This document shows positions 35,985 through 44,379 of a stretch of 64,000 bases of DNA, in pieces. The notes below the pieces were generated by a model. That model saw only the letters and a program-made list of their open reading frames with translations. It made no database searches and had not been told where the DNA came from. Every line of letters begins with the position of its first letter. Position 1 is the first letter of the stretch. This DNA is from Caenimonas soli (GTDB taxonomy: Bacteria > Pseudomonadota > Gammaproteobacteria > Burkholderiales > Burkholderiaceae_C): assembly GCF_013155545.1 (NCBI RefSeq), contig NZ_JABJVV010000016.1, positions 62,001 through 126,000 of the forward strand, in the 5' to 3' direction. Made by a program: the position numbers and the translations under genes.

Positions 35985-36797
35985 TCATTGACGATTGGGT
36001 TTGGGAACGTAAGACGATTCGCCCAATAGGTGCGCGCCGCCATCGATGGCCAACACAGTGCCTGTCACGTGGCGCGACATGCCGCTGCTGTAAAACAGGA
36101 CGGAAGCGATGACGTCCGAGATCTCTCCCGGCCGACCCATTGGAATTTCGCCGCCTTGTGCGGCCCAGAATTCCGGGCCGTTCGCATCTACAAGCCTGGG
36201 CGTTCGGGTCAGCCCCGGAGCGACGACGTTCATGCGCACGCCCGCAGCAGCCCATTGCTTCGCGCTTCCGCGCACGAGCTGGTTCAACGCCGCTTTGGCA
36301 GTTGCATAGGGAAGCATGCGGCCAGTGCGCACACCGAGACCCGCGATCGATCCGATGAACACCATGCTGCCCCCGCCATTGGCGGCGATCAGTGGAGCCG
36401 CGTACTGGATGGCGAGGTACGCGTGCTTGAAGACGAGACCGAACTGGCGGTCCCAATCCGCATCTTCCATGTCTGTAATATCTTTCGCGTGCACCATGCC
36501 AACGATGTCGACCACGCCTCGCAAGGATTCACCGAACAATTTTCTGGCCTCGTCGAACACCTTGCGCATGTCGGCACGCACCGTCACGTCAGCTGCCATG
36601 CAATGCCCGTCGCAAGCGGCGGCAACGCGCTCCGCGGCTGAGGCGTTCAGGTCCACGCAGAGAACGTTTGCGCCCTGCTGGCAAAGGGCGATTGCAGTTT
36701 GCTCACCCATTCCCTGCCCGGCGCCGAGCACAACGAAGCCCTGCCCTCGCAGGGAGAGCATGTCCGCTAATTCCTGCGTCTGGTTATCTGAAGTCAA
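35985..36797 (-). CDS. Short-chain dehydrogenase/reductase
   Basis: A 270-residue classical SDR. Cofactor motif is VVLGAGQGMGEQTA, active site Ser-Tyr-Lys in FIGSIAGLG ... YATAKAALNQ, and the C-terminus has VTGTVLAIDGGAHL. A TTG start at 36797 is preferred because GAGGAG lies six bases before it; ATG 36761 is downstream in the same frame. It probably oxidises a diol or alcohol intermediate. First gene of the leftward operon, divergent from the hydrolase gene. Confidence 0.88.
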   Translation of the reverse strand: MTSDNQTQELADMLSLRGQGFVVLGAGQGMGEQTAIALCQQGANVLCVDLNASAAERVAAACDGHCMAADVTVRADMRKVFDEARKLFGESLRGVVDIVGMVHAKDITDMEDADWDRQFGLVFKHAYLAIQYAAPLIAANGGGSMVFIGSIAGLGVRTGRMLPYATAKAALNQLVRGSAKQWAAAGVRMNVVAPGLTRTPRLVDANGPEFWAAQGGEIPMGRPGEISDVIASVLFYSSGMSRHVTGTVLAIDGGAHLLGESSYVPKPNRQ

Positions 36798-36907
36798 CTT
36801 GGTCTCCTCACAAGCATCGACAGTCCCGGAGTCTATGGACGCACGTCGATTGAACAAACCAACGCTTTTCGATGCCGCCATCGTTTTTTCCTGGAGTCCC
36901 AGCCATA

Positions 36908-36930
36908 GGACAAACCGATGCCGTCATCGG
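36908..36930. promoter_or_regulatory. Candidate operator in divergent SDR/hydrolase promoter region
   Basis: GACAAACCGATG (36909-36920) occurs again as an exact 12-mer upstream of the other operon at 40188-40199. Here it leads into a palindrome CCGATG-CCGT-CATCGG (36915-36930). The pattern suggests one regulator, probably the LysR at 39227-40135, acting on both operons. It overlaps the earliest possible hydrolase start codon (36918), which makes a later start more likely. Confidence 0.5.
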
Positions 36931-38216
36931 GAGATGTTGGTAGACCGCGCATGCTGACGCAGGAAGAATCGACGGCGATGCAGATTGACTCACTTATCCA
37001 TCGGGTCCGACAGGGCGTCGTCGCAGCGCGTGCAGACGGGGAAATGGCTGCCGCGCTCGTAGGCGTGCCATGCGGAATCCGGTTGGTCGTCCACCACGGC
37101 GACCCCGGGCAAGCCATCACCGTGCATGAGCAGGCATCCGGAAACTGGTTGTCCCTGGTCGCCCAGCCCGAGCACTGGATTCGCTTCCTGCAACCCCGAC
37201 CAGACTTCGGCTGGCACTCATTTAATGCGGCGCGCCGTCAAGGCATCCTGACCGTGGATTGCGACGAGCTTTGGATTGCCCAATGCCTGCACGCTCTTGA
37301 GCGACTGTTCGAGATTCTTCGGGGACAGCTTGATACGAGTGAGGCTGCGCACCTCGATTTGACGGGGATCGTGGGACGCTATGTCAGCGTGCCGTTGAGC
37401 GATGGTGACCGCACGATCCACGTCGAATTCGCCGGCAATACTGATGCACCGGCCCTTGTCATGCTGCATACCGCGGGTGCGGATTCACGGCAGTTCCACG
37501 CAGTCATGGCGGACCCGGAGCTGTGCATGCAGTGGCACATGATCGCCTTTGACATGCCCGGCCACGGCAGATCCGACATGGCACCCGACGCGTGGATCGG
37601 CTACAGGTTGAGCCGGGAGCGTTACCTGAACGTTGTCAGCGGCGTGCTCGAAACGCTAACCGCGGGCCGCAAGGCCGTGCTGCTGGGATGTTCCATGGGC
37701 GCAGCAATGGCGCTGCATGGCGCGCGACAACTTCCGCACCTCGTGCATGGAGCCGTCGCGCTTGAGGCGCCATTCCGCTCTCCCGGTCGGCGCACCGCTC
37801 ACCTCGCGCATGCTCAGGTGAATCAAGCGGCTCACAATTCGAGCTATGTAAGAGGCCTGATGGGACCTGGCAGCCCGTTAGCGGACCGTAGGCGCGCCGC
37901 ATGGATCTATTCGCAGGGGGGCTTCGGCACCTACGCGGGCGATCTCTGGTTCTACAGCGACGACTTCGATGCGGAGCGCGACGTCGCGGGGCTGGACGGA
38001 ACCCGGCTGCCCGTGGAGCTGCTGACCGGGACGTACGACTTCTCCGCCACGCCAGCGGATTCGATCCGTGTGGCAGCACTCGTGCCCGGCGCAGAGTTCC
38101 GCGAAATGCAGGAGTTGGGCCATTTTCCGATGACGGAAAACCCCCGACTGTTTCTCGATTACCTTCAACCGTGCCTGGCGCGAATCTCAGCGCGGCTGCA
38201 CACCCCTTCCCCATAG
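36918..38216 (+). CDS. Alpha/beta hydrolase with N-terminal SCP2-like extension
   Basis: Up to 432 residues. The C-terminal ~270 are an alpha/beta hydrolase with oxyanion block MLHTAGADSRQF, nucleophile elbow GCSMGAA, Asp in GTYDFSAT and His in ELGHFPM. The N-terminal ~150 residues resemble a sterol-carrier-protein-2-like ligand fold (IRLVVHHG ... ITVHEQ) and are unusual for the family. Starts at 36918, 36951 or 36978 are possible; AGGAAG precedes the last by 11 bases. A role in ester or C-C bond hydrolysis of the island's substrate is likely. Followed 10 bp later by a Bug receptor. Confidence 0.82.
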   Translation: MPSSGDVGRPRMLTQEESTAMQIDSLIHRVRQGVVAARADGEMAAALVGVPCGIRLVVHHGDPGQAITVHEQASGNWLSLVAQPEHWIRFLQPRPDFGWHSFNAARRQGILTVDCDELWIAQCLHALERLFEILRGQLDTSEAAHLDLTGIVGRYVSVPLSDGDRTIHVEFAGNTDAPALVMLHTAGADSRQFHAVMADPELCMQWHMIAFDMPGHGRSDMAPDAWIGYRLSRERYLNVVSGVLETLTAGRKAVLLGCSMGAAMALHGARQLPHLVHGAVALEAPFRSPGRRTAHLAHAQVNQAAHNSSYVRGLMGPGSPLADRRRAAWIYSQGGFGTYAGDLWFYSDDFDAERDVAGLDGTRLPVELLTGTYDFSATPADSIRVAALVPGAEFREMQELGHFPMTENPRLFLDYLQPCLARISARLHTPSP

Positions 38217-38226
38217 GAGACAAGAA

Positions 38227-39216
38227 ATGACGAACTCTGGCAAGTTTTCCCGCCGCCTTTTTCTGGGCGGATCCCTGGCCGTGGCTTCGTCCATGGGCTT
38301 CGCGCAGAGAGACGCCGCATACCCCACCCGGCCCATCCGCCTGGTCGTTGTGTTTCCCCCCGGCGGAGGTACCGACGTCGCGGCTCGCATCGTGGCTCCC
38401 AAGCTTGCCGAGCGTCTCGGCCAGCCGGTGATCGTGGACAACAAGCCCGGGATGGGCGGTGGCATCGGCATCGACTATGTTGTCAAGTCGCCCGCTGACG
38501 GGTACACCCTCGTCCTTGCGTCTTCCGGCGGCCTCACGGCGCTGCCTCATCTGTACAAGAAACTGCCCTTCAATCCGCAAACGGACCTGGCGCCGATCAG
38601 CACATTCTGTGTAAGTCCGCTCGTGCTCGTCGCCGGTCCCGGCTTTCAGGGCAAGAACGTCAGGGACCTGATCGCGCTTGCGAAGCAGAATCCCGGCAAG
38701 ATCGCGTACGGTTCAGGCGGCAACGGCACCGCCACACATCTGGCCGGCGAACTCTTCGAGGCGATGAGCAAAACGGACCTGCTGCATATCCCCTACAAGG
38801 GCAGCGGCCCCGCGCTCGTGGCAGCCATTGGCGGGGAGACTGCCCTTGTCTTCGGCGACATGGGAACCGTACGTCCCCATCTGGCTTCGGGACGATTGCG
38901 CGCGCTCGCCGTGCTCGGGAAGTCGCGAACCTCTACGGCTCCAGAGATTCCGACGCTTGCCGAGGCGGGCCTGCCGGGGTACGAGGCCGAGGGATGGTTC
39001 GCTGTAATGGCTCCGGCAGGAACGCCGGACGCCATTGTTAACAAGCTCAATGCCGCCCTCGTGTCAGTACTTGACTCTACAGAGGTCAAGGCACGCCTGT
39101 CGACTGCTGCGCTGGAGACAGCATTCTCGACCCCGGCCGAATTGCGCAAGAAGATGGAGAAAGATTCGGCAAAGTGGGGCAAGCTGATCCGCGAGTACAA
39201 CATCGTCGCGGACTGA
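38227..39216 (+). CDS. Tripartite tricarboxylate transporter receptor (Bug family)
   Basis: A 329-residue periplasmic binding protein. The N-terminus SRRLFLGGSLAVASSMGFAQ is a twin-arginine signal. Hallmarks YPTRPIRLVVVFPPGGGTDV, SPADGYTLVL and HIPYKGSGPALVA are clear. It should bind the aromatic or aliphatic acid handled by this island. GGAG precedes the start by seven bases, and it is co-directional with the hydrolase. Confidence 0.93.
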   Translation: MTNSGKFSRRLFLGGSLAVASSMGFAQRDAAYPTRPIRLVVVFPPGGGTDVAARIVAPKLAERLGQPVIVDNKPGMGGGIGIDYVVKSPADGYTLVLASSGGLTALPHLYKKLPFNPQTDLAPISTFCVSPLVLVAGPGFQGKNVRDLIALAKQNPGKIAYGSGGNGTATHLAGELFEAMSKTDLLHIPYKGSGPALVAAIGGETALVFGDMGTVRPHLASGRLRALAVLGKSRTSTAPEIPTLAEAGLPGYEAEGWFAVMAPAGTPDAIVNKLNAALVSVLDSTEVKARLSTAALETAFSTPAELRKKMEKDSAKWGKLIREYNIVAD

Positions 39217-39226
39217 AGGGCGTCCG

Positions 39227-40135
39227 CTAGGCCCGCGTCAGGTGATCGCGCAGCATCCCGAGGAACACCTGAGCGGGTCGCGTCATTTCGTGGCCTTTGC
39301 GGGTCTGGATGATCAGGCTTTTCTCCGCAATGGGGTCATACAGCTTCTTCAGCATGAGTCCCTTCATGTGCGGATTGCCCTCCACCAGAAAGCTCTGAAC
39401 GATGACCACTCCCAAGCCTTCGGCGGCCAAGGCCAGAGCTGTGTGGATGAATCCAATCTCAAAGGCGGGCTTGTAGCTGCGTGTCGCATCGGGAAAGTAT
39501 TCGCGAATCTGCTGCTGCAACGACGAGCCCTTGGACAGGTGAATGATGGGCTGACCAACCAGGTCCGCCCACGTGACCCGCTTCAGCCTGGCCAGGGGCG
39601 ACGACTTTGCACAAGCCACACCGAGATAGCCCACCACCAGTGGAATCTGTGCCAGAGCCTCGGGATCCTGCTCGAAAGTGCTCACGCTGAATTCGCATTC
39701 GCCTGAGCACACCCTCTCCATCAGGGCAGCGTCGCCGTCGTCGAACACGACCGGACGCACACCCGGCATCGCCTTGCGGAATTGATTCAGCACTGTCGGA
39801 ATAACCGTCGAGGCCAATGACGGTACACAGCTGAAAGAAAGCAACGTCTCCGCCCCTTTGGCGCGATCCTTCATGCCAGCCTGCAAGGTGCCCACGCGCG
39901 AAAGAATCTCGACCGACTGTGGATAGGCATCGTCGGCGGCGGGCGTCGGCTTCAGGACACGGGGAGTTCGTTCAAACAGCTGCATCCCCAGCGAATCTTC
40001 CAGCTGCTTGATGAGAGCGCTCATGGCCGACTGTGTCATGTGCAGGGAGTCCGCCGCATGCGTGAGGTTGCGCAACCGGTACGCGGCTTCGAATGCGCGG
40101 AGTTGCCGCAGGGTGACGTGCAAGGGAGAAGCCAT
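39227..40135 (-). CDS. LysR-family transcriptional regulator
   Basis: A ~302-residue LTTR. Winged helix HVTLRQLRAFEAAYRLRNLTHAADSLHMTQSAMSALIKQLEDSLG, then two effector lobes. Start 40135 is used; 40150 (also ATG, preceded by CAGG) is equally possible because ATGGCTTCTC is repeated there. It is divergent from the CMD-led oxygenase operon and is the only regulator in the island, so it likely senses the substrate and controls both arms. Confidence 0.92.
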   Translation of the reverse strand: MASPLHVTLRQLRAFEAAYRLRNLTHAADSLHMTQSAMSALIKQLEDSLGMQLFERTPRVLKPTPAADDAYPQSVEILSRVGTLQAGMKDRAKGAETLLSFSCVPSLASTVIPTVLNQFRKAMPGVRPVVFDDGDAALMERVCSGECEFSVSTFEQDPEALAQIPLVVGYLGVACAKSSPLARLKRVTWADLVGQPIIHLSKGSSLQQQIREYFPDATRSYKPAFEIGFIHTALALAAEGLGVVIVQSFLVEGNPHMKGLMLKKLYDPIAEKSLIIQTRKGHEMTRPAQVFLGMLRDHLTRA

Positions 40136-40187
40136 CGTGAGAGAAGCCATCCTGAGATTGTGCATCGCCCTCTTGCCCCTGCCCCAA

Positions 40188-40199
40188 GACAAACCGATG
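40188..40199. promoter_or_regulatory. Second copy of the GACAAACCGATG motif
   Basis: An exact 12-base match to 36909-36920, lying ~50 bp from the LysR start and ~87 bp before the CMD-family gene start in the divergent promoter region. Its position suits a LysR operator. The flanks of the two copies differ, which makes a shared functional site more likely than a duplicated promoter. Confidence 0.45.
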
Positions 40200-40285
40200 G
40201 CGCCCTTGGAATTCGTCGTTTTTCATTGGCAACTGCACTGCCTAGACTGAGCGCCATCCACCCACCATCTTGTCGGAGACCCATC

Positions 40286-40699
40286 TTGAATTCCCCTGAA
40301 ACTACCACCGTCCAGGATCTGTATGAACGCGGCCTCCAGCTCAGGCGGGAGGTGCTGGGCGCCGAGTACGTCGACTCTTCCATCGCGAATGCCGACGACT
40401 TCATGCGCAGCTTCCAGCGCATCACGACCGAGTGGTGCTGGGGCTACGCCTGGGGCCGCGACGGCCTGGACCGCAGGACCCGCAGCTTGCTGAACCTGGC
40501 GATGCTCACCGCCATGAACCGGCCCGGCGAGATCAAGCTGCACGTCAAGGGTGCGCTGGCCAATGGCGTATCCGTAGAGGAGGTCAAGGAGGTGCTGCTC
40601 CACGCAACGGTGTATTGCGGCATTCCGGCAGGCCTCGATGCTTTCAAGGTAGCGCACGCGGTATTGGTCGCAGAGGGCGCGATCCCCGACAAGGCTTGA
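40286..40699 (+). CDS. 4-carboxymuconolactone decarboxylase-family protein
   Basis: A 137-residue PcaC-like protein. The start is TTG 40286, with GGAG seven bases before it; no in-frame ATG precedes DLYERGLQLRREVLG. Core motifs RRTRSLLNLAMLTAMNR and HVKGALANGVSVEEVKEVLLH match PcaC, including the conserved His and Glu. It may decarboxylate a lactone or act as a related isomerase in the pathway. First gene of the rightward oxygenase operon. Confidence 0.9.
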   Translation: MNSPETTTVQDLYERGLQLRREVLGAEYVDSSIANADDFMRSFQRITTEWCWGYAWGRDGLDRRTRSLLNLAMLTAMNRPGEIKLHVKGALANGVSVEEVKEVLLHATVYCGIPAGLDAFKVAHAVLVAEGAIPDKA

Positions 40700-40701
40700 G
40701 C

Positions 40702-41607
40702 ATGGCCGCCACGGAAGCAATCGCATTCATTGGCATTGGCAACATGGGCTGGCCTATGGCCGAACGCCTATTGCGCCTGGGACACCTGTTGGTCGTCAGC
40801 GATGCATCTCAGGAGCGCGCGGCGCGCTTCGCGCAAGAACATGGCTGTCGATCGGCCACAGCAGGCGATGCGCTCCCACTTGCCGACGTGATCGTTACGA
40901 TGCTGCCCACGAGTGCGGTCGTTGAGGAAGTCCTTTGCCGCAGGTCGCCGGCGCTTCGTCCCGGCGCGCTGGTCATCGAGATGAGCTCCGGCGTTCCCGC
41001 AAGCACCCGTGCGATCGCGGAACAGCTCACTGCTCGTGGCGTGCGGCTGATAGACGCGCCCGTCTCCGGCGGCGTCAAGCGAGCCATGACGGGCGAGCTC
41101 GCCATCATGTGTGGAGGCGCGCCGGAGGACGTCGACCGCGCCACGCCCTTGCTGCGGCTACTCGGCTCGTCCATCGTACGAACCGGTGCTGTCGGCAGCG
41201 CACACGCGATGAAAGCCCTGAACAACCTGGTCTCTGCGGTCGGCTTCGTCGCCGGCATCGAAGCGTTGCTCATCGGCCGCAAGTTCGGGCTTGATCCTGC
41301 GCTCATGGTGGATGTGCTTAACGCCTCATCGGGCATGAACAATTCCACCCAGAAGAAGTTCAAGCAGTTCGTACTGTCATCCACCTTCGACTCCGGCTTT
41401 GGATTGGACCTGATGGCCAAGGACATCTCCATAGCCCTTGACCTTGCGCAAGGGACGAAGACGGCGGCGCCACTGTCGGCCGCGTGCCGCGAACTCTGGT
41501 CTGCCGCCGCGGCGGTGCTGGGCCCGGGCCGTGACCACACCGAGATGGCGCGGCTCAGCGAAATGCTGGCAGGGGTCAGCTTGGCCGCGAAAGGAGGCAC
41601 GGCATGA
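40702..41607 (+). CDS. 3-hydroxyisobutyrate dehydrogenase-family NAD(P) oxidoreductase
   Basis: A 301-residue beta-hydroxyacid dehydrogenase. The N-terminal FIGIGNMGWPMAERLLR is the NAD site, followed by the substrate motif DAPVSGGVKRAMTGELAIM and the catalytic Lys region GSAHAMKALNNLV. It probably oxidises a beta-hydroxy acid or reduces a semialdehyde formed after ring opening or demethylation. It starts two bases after the CMD gene; its stop overlaps a 15-codon reading frame (41604-41651) that ends just before the hemerythrin start. Confidence 0.92.
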   Translation: MAATEAIAFIGIGNMGWPMAERLLRLGHLLVVSDASQERAARFAQEHGCRSATAGDALPLADVIVTMLPTSAVVEEVLCRRSPALRPGALVIEMSSGVPASTRAIAEQLTARGVRLIDAPVSGGVKRAMTGELAIMCGGAPEDVDRATPLLRLLGSSIVRTGAVGSAHAMKALNNLVSAVGFVAGIEALLIGRKFGLDPALMVDVLNASSGMNNSTQKKFKQFVLSSTFDSGFGLDLMAKDISIALDLAQGTKTAAPLSAACRELWSAAAAVLGPGRDHTEMARLSEMLAGVSLAAKGGTA

Positions 41608-41653
41608 ATCGCGGGCCCGCTACATGCCTGCCGGGAAACCTTGAGGAGTAGCT

Positions 41654-42100
41654 GTGAACGATCGTCGACTCAACACGGAACTGCGTGAGCTCGGAGAGCA
41701 AAGGTTCGATACGTGTCACGAAGAGCTCGCCCAGATGATGGCCGAGCTGGCGGTTGCCCCAGACCACGCCGTGCAGAAATCGCTAGAGCGCCTAACGGTG
41801 CTTTCAACCGCGCATTTCGCTGAAGAAGATGTGGATTTGCGGGCGTTGGGCGGGCCTGCAAATCAATGTCACCTGGACGAGCACGTGGCCGTCTTGGGCT
41901 CCATCGCGGAAGTGGCAGCGCTGGTGCGTGTCGGTTCCGGCTTTGATGTTGCGCGAAGGCTGGGCCGCGACTTGGCGGACTGGCTGCCGCGGCACATTGA
42001 CGAATTAGACCAGCGGCTTGCGCAGTCGCTGTTCCTGCGGCGTACCGGCGGCGCCCGGATCGCCCTTGCGCGGCCAACACTTGTCACAGTGAAAGGCTAG
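41654..42100 (+). CDS. Bacteriohemerythrin (hemerythrin HHE domain protein)
   Basis: A 148-residue single-domain hemerythrin. All seven di-iron ligands can be placed: H22, H54, E58, H73, H77, H114 and D119 (HFAEE, HLDEH, HIDELD patterns). The start is GTG 41654, with GAGGAG five bases upstream. It binds O2 reversibly or senses oxygen/iron. It sits inside an oxygenase operon, immediately before the reductase (three bases), so delivery or buffering of O2 or iron for the Rieske enzymes is a reasonable inference; I know of no textbook precedent. Confidence 0.85.
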   Translation: MNDRRLNTELRELGEQRFDTCHEELAQMMAELAVAPDHAVQKSLERLTVLSTAHFAEEDVDLRALGGPANQCHLDEHVAVLGSIAEVAALVRVGSGFDVARRLGRDLADWLPRHIDELDQRLAQSLFLRRTGGARIALARPTLVTVKG

Positions 42101-42103
42101 CCC

Positions 42104-43069
42104 ATGGCCCATCCGCTTTTGAACTTGCGCGTGATGGCCATGTCGCTCCGCGCAGAAGGCGTGTTCGAGTTTGACTTGCGCGATCAGTCGGGAGACGCGC
42201 TGCCGCCATTCACCGCCGGCTGCCATATCGACCTGCACGTCGAAGGTGGCCTGGTTCGCAGCTATTCGCTCTGCAACGATCCGCGCGAATCGCATCGGTA
42301 CGTCATCGCGGTGGGGTTGGACCCCGCAAGCCGTGGTGGATCCCGGTACCTGCACGAGAAGCTTCGTGTCGGGGCGATGATCGATGTGGAAGCGCCGCGC
42401 AACACTTTTGCGCTGAACGAGGACGCCAGTCATTCCCTGCTGGTCGCAGGCGGCATCGGAATCACGCCCTTGTGGTGCATGGCCCAACGCTTGACCCAGC
42501 TCGGGCGCGGTTGGGAGATGCTCTATGCGGCCCGCAGCCGGCGCAACGCTGCGTACCTGGCTGAGATTCAGCAGTTGGCCGCGGAGTCCGGCAACCGGTT
42601 GCGGCTGCATTTCTCGGATGAGGCCGGGGGACGGGCAGACCTTCGCGCCGCGCTTGGCAGCTTGAGCCCTGATACACACGCCTACTGCTGCGGCCCGGCA
42701 AGCATGATCGAGACCTTCCGTGAATCGGCCGGCGAACGCCTGGGCGCCGCCAACATCCACGTTGAATTCTTCAAGGCCGCAGCGCCGCCGGACCTGTCCG
42801 GCGGCAGCTTCGTCATCAACCTGGACCGCAGCAAAAGAAGGCTGGAGGTGGCGGCCGACAAGAGCATCCTCGACACTTTGCTCGATGCGGGAATCGAGGT
42901 GCCGCACTCGTGCATGGAGGGTATCTGCGGCTCCTGCCAGGTCAAGGTGCTCTCTGGCACGCCGGACCACCGCGACTCGGTCTTGTCGGACCGCGAGAAG
43001 GCTGCCAACACCGTGGTGATGGCCTGCTGTTCCCGATCGAAGAGCCATACGCTGGTCCTCGATCTCTGA
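42104..43069 (+). CDS. Phthalate-dioxygenase-reductase/VanB-type oxidoreductase
   Basis: A 321-residue class IA reductase. The FMN domain has RSYSLCNDPRES, the NAD domain GGIGITPLWCMAQRL and YCCGPASMI, and the C-terminal plant-type ferredoxin has CMEGICGSC plus a later Cys (ACCSRSK), a complete 2Fe-2S site. It moves electrons from NADH to a Rieske oxygenase. It is encoded 17 bp before oxygenase copy 2 and is the only reductase in the island, so it likely serves both oxygenases. Confidence 0.93.
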   Translation: MAHPLLNLRVMAMSLRAEGVFEFDLRDQSGDALPPFTAGCHIDLHVEGGLVRSYSLCNDPRESHRYVIAVGLDPASRGGSRYLHEKLRVGAMIDVEAPRNTFALNEDASHSLLVAGGIGITPLWCMAQRLTQLGRGWEMLYAARSRRNAAYLAEIQQLAAESGNRLRLHFSDEAGGRADLRAALGSLSPDTHAYCCGPASMIETFRESAGERLGAANIHVEFFKAAAPPDLSGGSFVINLDRSKRRLEVAADKSILDTLLDAGIEVPHSCMEGICGSCQVKVLSGTPDHRDSVLSDREKAANTVVMACCSRSKSHTLVLDL

Positions 43070-43086
43070 ATACCCATCAAACCAAT

Positions 43087-44379
43087 ATGCTTTCCACTGA
43101 ACTGAATGAGCGCCTCACCCGTGTCGGCCGCGGCACCTCCATGGGCGAGATGATGCGGCGCTACTGGCACCCCATCGCGACATCTGCTGAGCTCGAAGGG
43201 CCTGACTGCGACCCGATCGTGCGAAAACTCCTGGGACAGAAGTTCGTGCTGTTCCGCGACACGGCAGGCACGGTGGGCGTCATGGATGAACATTGCCTGC
43301 ATCGCGGAGCCTCCATGGCATTGGGTCGCGTCGAGGAAGGCGGCATCCGCTGCATTTACCACGGCTGGAAATTCTCGGTCGACGGGACGATACTCGACAC
43401 TCCCAACCACGCGGACCCCAGGTTGCGCGAACGGCTGAAGGCCAACACATACCTTGTTCGGGAACAGTCCGGGTTGATCTGGACGTATATCGGGCCGAAA
43501 AACAAAGTTCCTCCTTTCCGCCGATTCGCGTATGACGACGTGCCCGCCGAACGCAAGCGCGTCATGCGCGTCAATGTGCGGGCGAACTACCTGCAGGTGT
43601 GGGAGGCCGGGACCGACAGTTCTCACGTCGGCATCTTGCACAGCAATGTGACCCGCCCCGGCTGGCTCAAATCAGAGGACGCACAGGTCGACGAGTTCGC
43701 GATCAAGGACATGGTGAGTGACGCATGGGACGACATGGCGCCCAAGCTGGAGCTGGAGAACACGGGGTTCGGCTACCACTACGTGGGCATCCGCAAGCTG
43801 GGTGCGAGCGGGGAGCAGGTCAATGTGCGGCTCACGCCGGTTTTTCTTCCAACTGGCAGGATGATCATCCACCCTGACTTCTATGCGACGGTGTTCGACA
43901 CGCCTATGGACGACGAGATGACTGCGACCTTTATCGTCGATGCCAGTGACGTGAAGCCGCTCGGCCTCCAGGAACGCCTCGAGCGCTCTGGTCTCACCGA
44001 TCCACGCTTCTACAAAGACCAGGATTTTGTCGCCACCGAGGACACGGGCTACTTCCAGGACCGCGAGGCCATGCGGCAAAAGCGCAGCTGGAGTGGCTTC
44101 CAGGGACTCACTCAGGAAGATTCGGTTGTGTGCCTGTCCATGGGTCCGGTGTTCGACCGAGCAACCGAGCACCTCGTCGCTGCGGATGCCGGCGTGGTCC
44201 GCCTGAGGCAGCGGCTTCAGCAGTCACTCGAAGTGTTTGAGCGTGGCGGCGAGCCGTTCGGCGTCCGCTACGAAGACATGAGCAAGGTTCGTGGATTTGA
44301 CAAGAACTTGCCTGGGGCGGCGTCCTGGAAGGACCACGCCCGGGACCACACAACCTATTACCCCGCTGACGCCGAATGA
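43087..44379 (+). CDS. Rieske non-heme iron oxygenase, catalytic subunit (copy 2)
   Basis: A 430-residue paralogue of the oxygenase at 34694-35971. Rieske ligands C70, H72, C89, H92 and iron ligands D177, H180, H185 (DSSHVGILH) have the same numbering, and the first ~190 residues align without gaps. Divergence is concentrated after residue 190, in the substrate pocket. It may demethylate or hydroxylate a related ring position. The stop overlaps the next gene by ATGA. Confidence 0.93.
   Translation: MLSTELNERLTRVGRGTSMGEMMRRYWHPIATSAELEGPDCDPIVRKLLGQKFVLFRDTAGTVGVMDEHCLHRGASMALGRVEEGGIRCIYHGWKFSVDGTILDTPNHADPRLRERLKANTYLVREQSGLIWTYIGPKNKVPPFRRFAYDDVPAERKRVMRVNVRANYLQVWEAGTDSSHVGILHSNVTRPGWLKSEDAQVDEFAIKDMVSDAWDDMAPKLELENTGFGYHYVGIRKLGASGEQVNVRLTPVFLPTGRMIIHPDFYATVFDTPMDDEMTATFIVDASDVKPLGLQERLERSGLTDPRFYKDQDFVATEDTGYFQDREAMRQKRSWSGFQGLTQEDSVVCLSMGPVFDRATEHLVAADAGVVRLRQRLQQSLEVFERGGEPFGVRYEDMSKVRGFDKNLPGAASWKDHARDHTTYYPADAE

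Noticed and set aside
41604..41651. A 15-codon frame between the HIBADH-like and hemerythrin genes
   Set aside because: It may act as a coupling leader but has no support beyond its position, so it is mentioned with its neighbours only.
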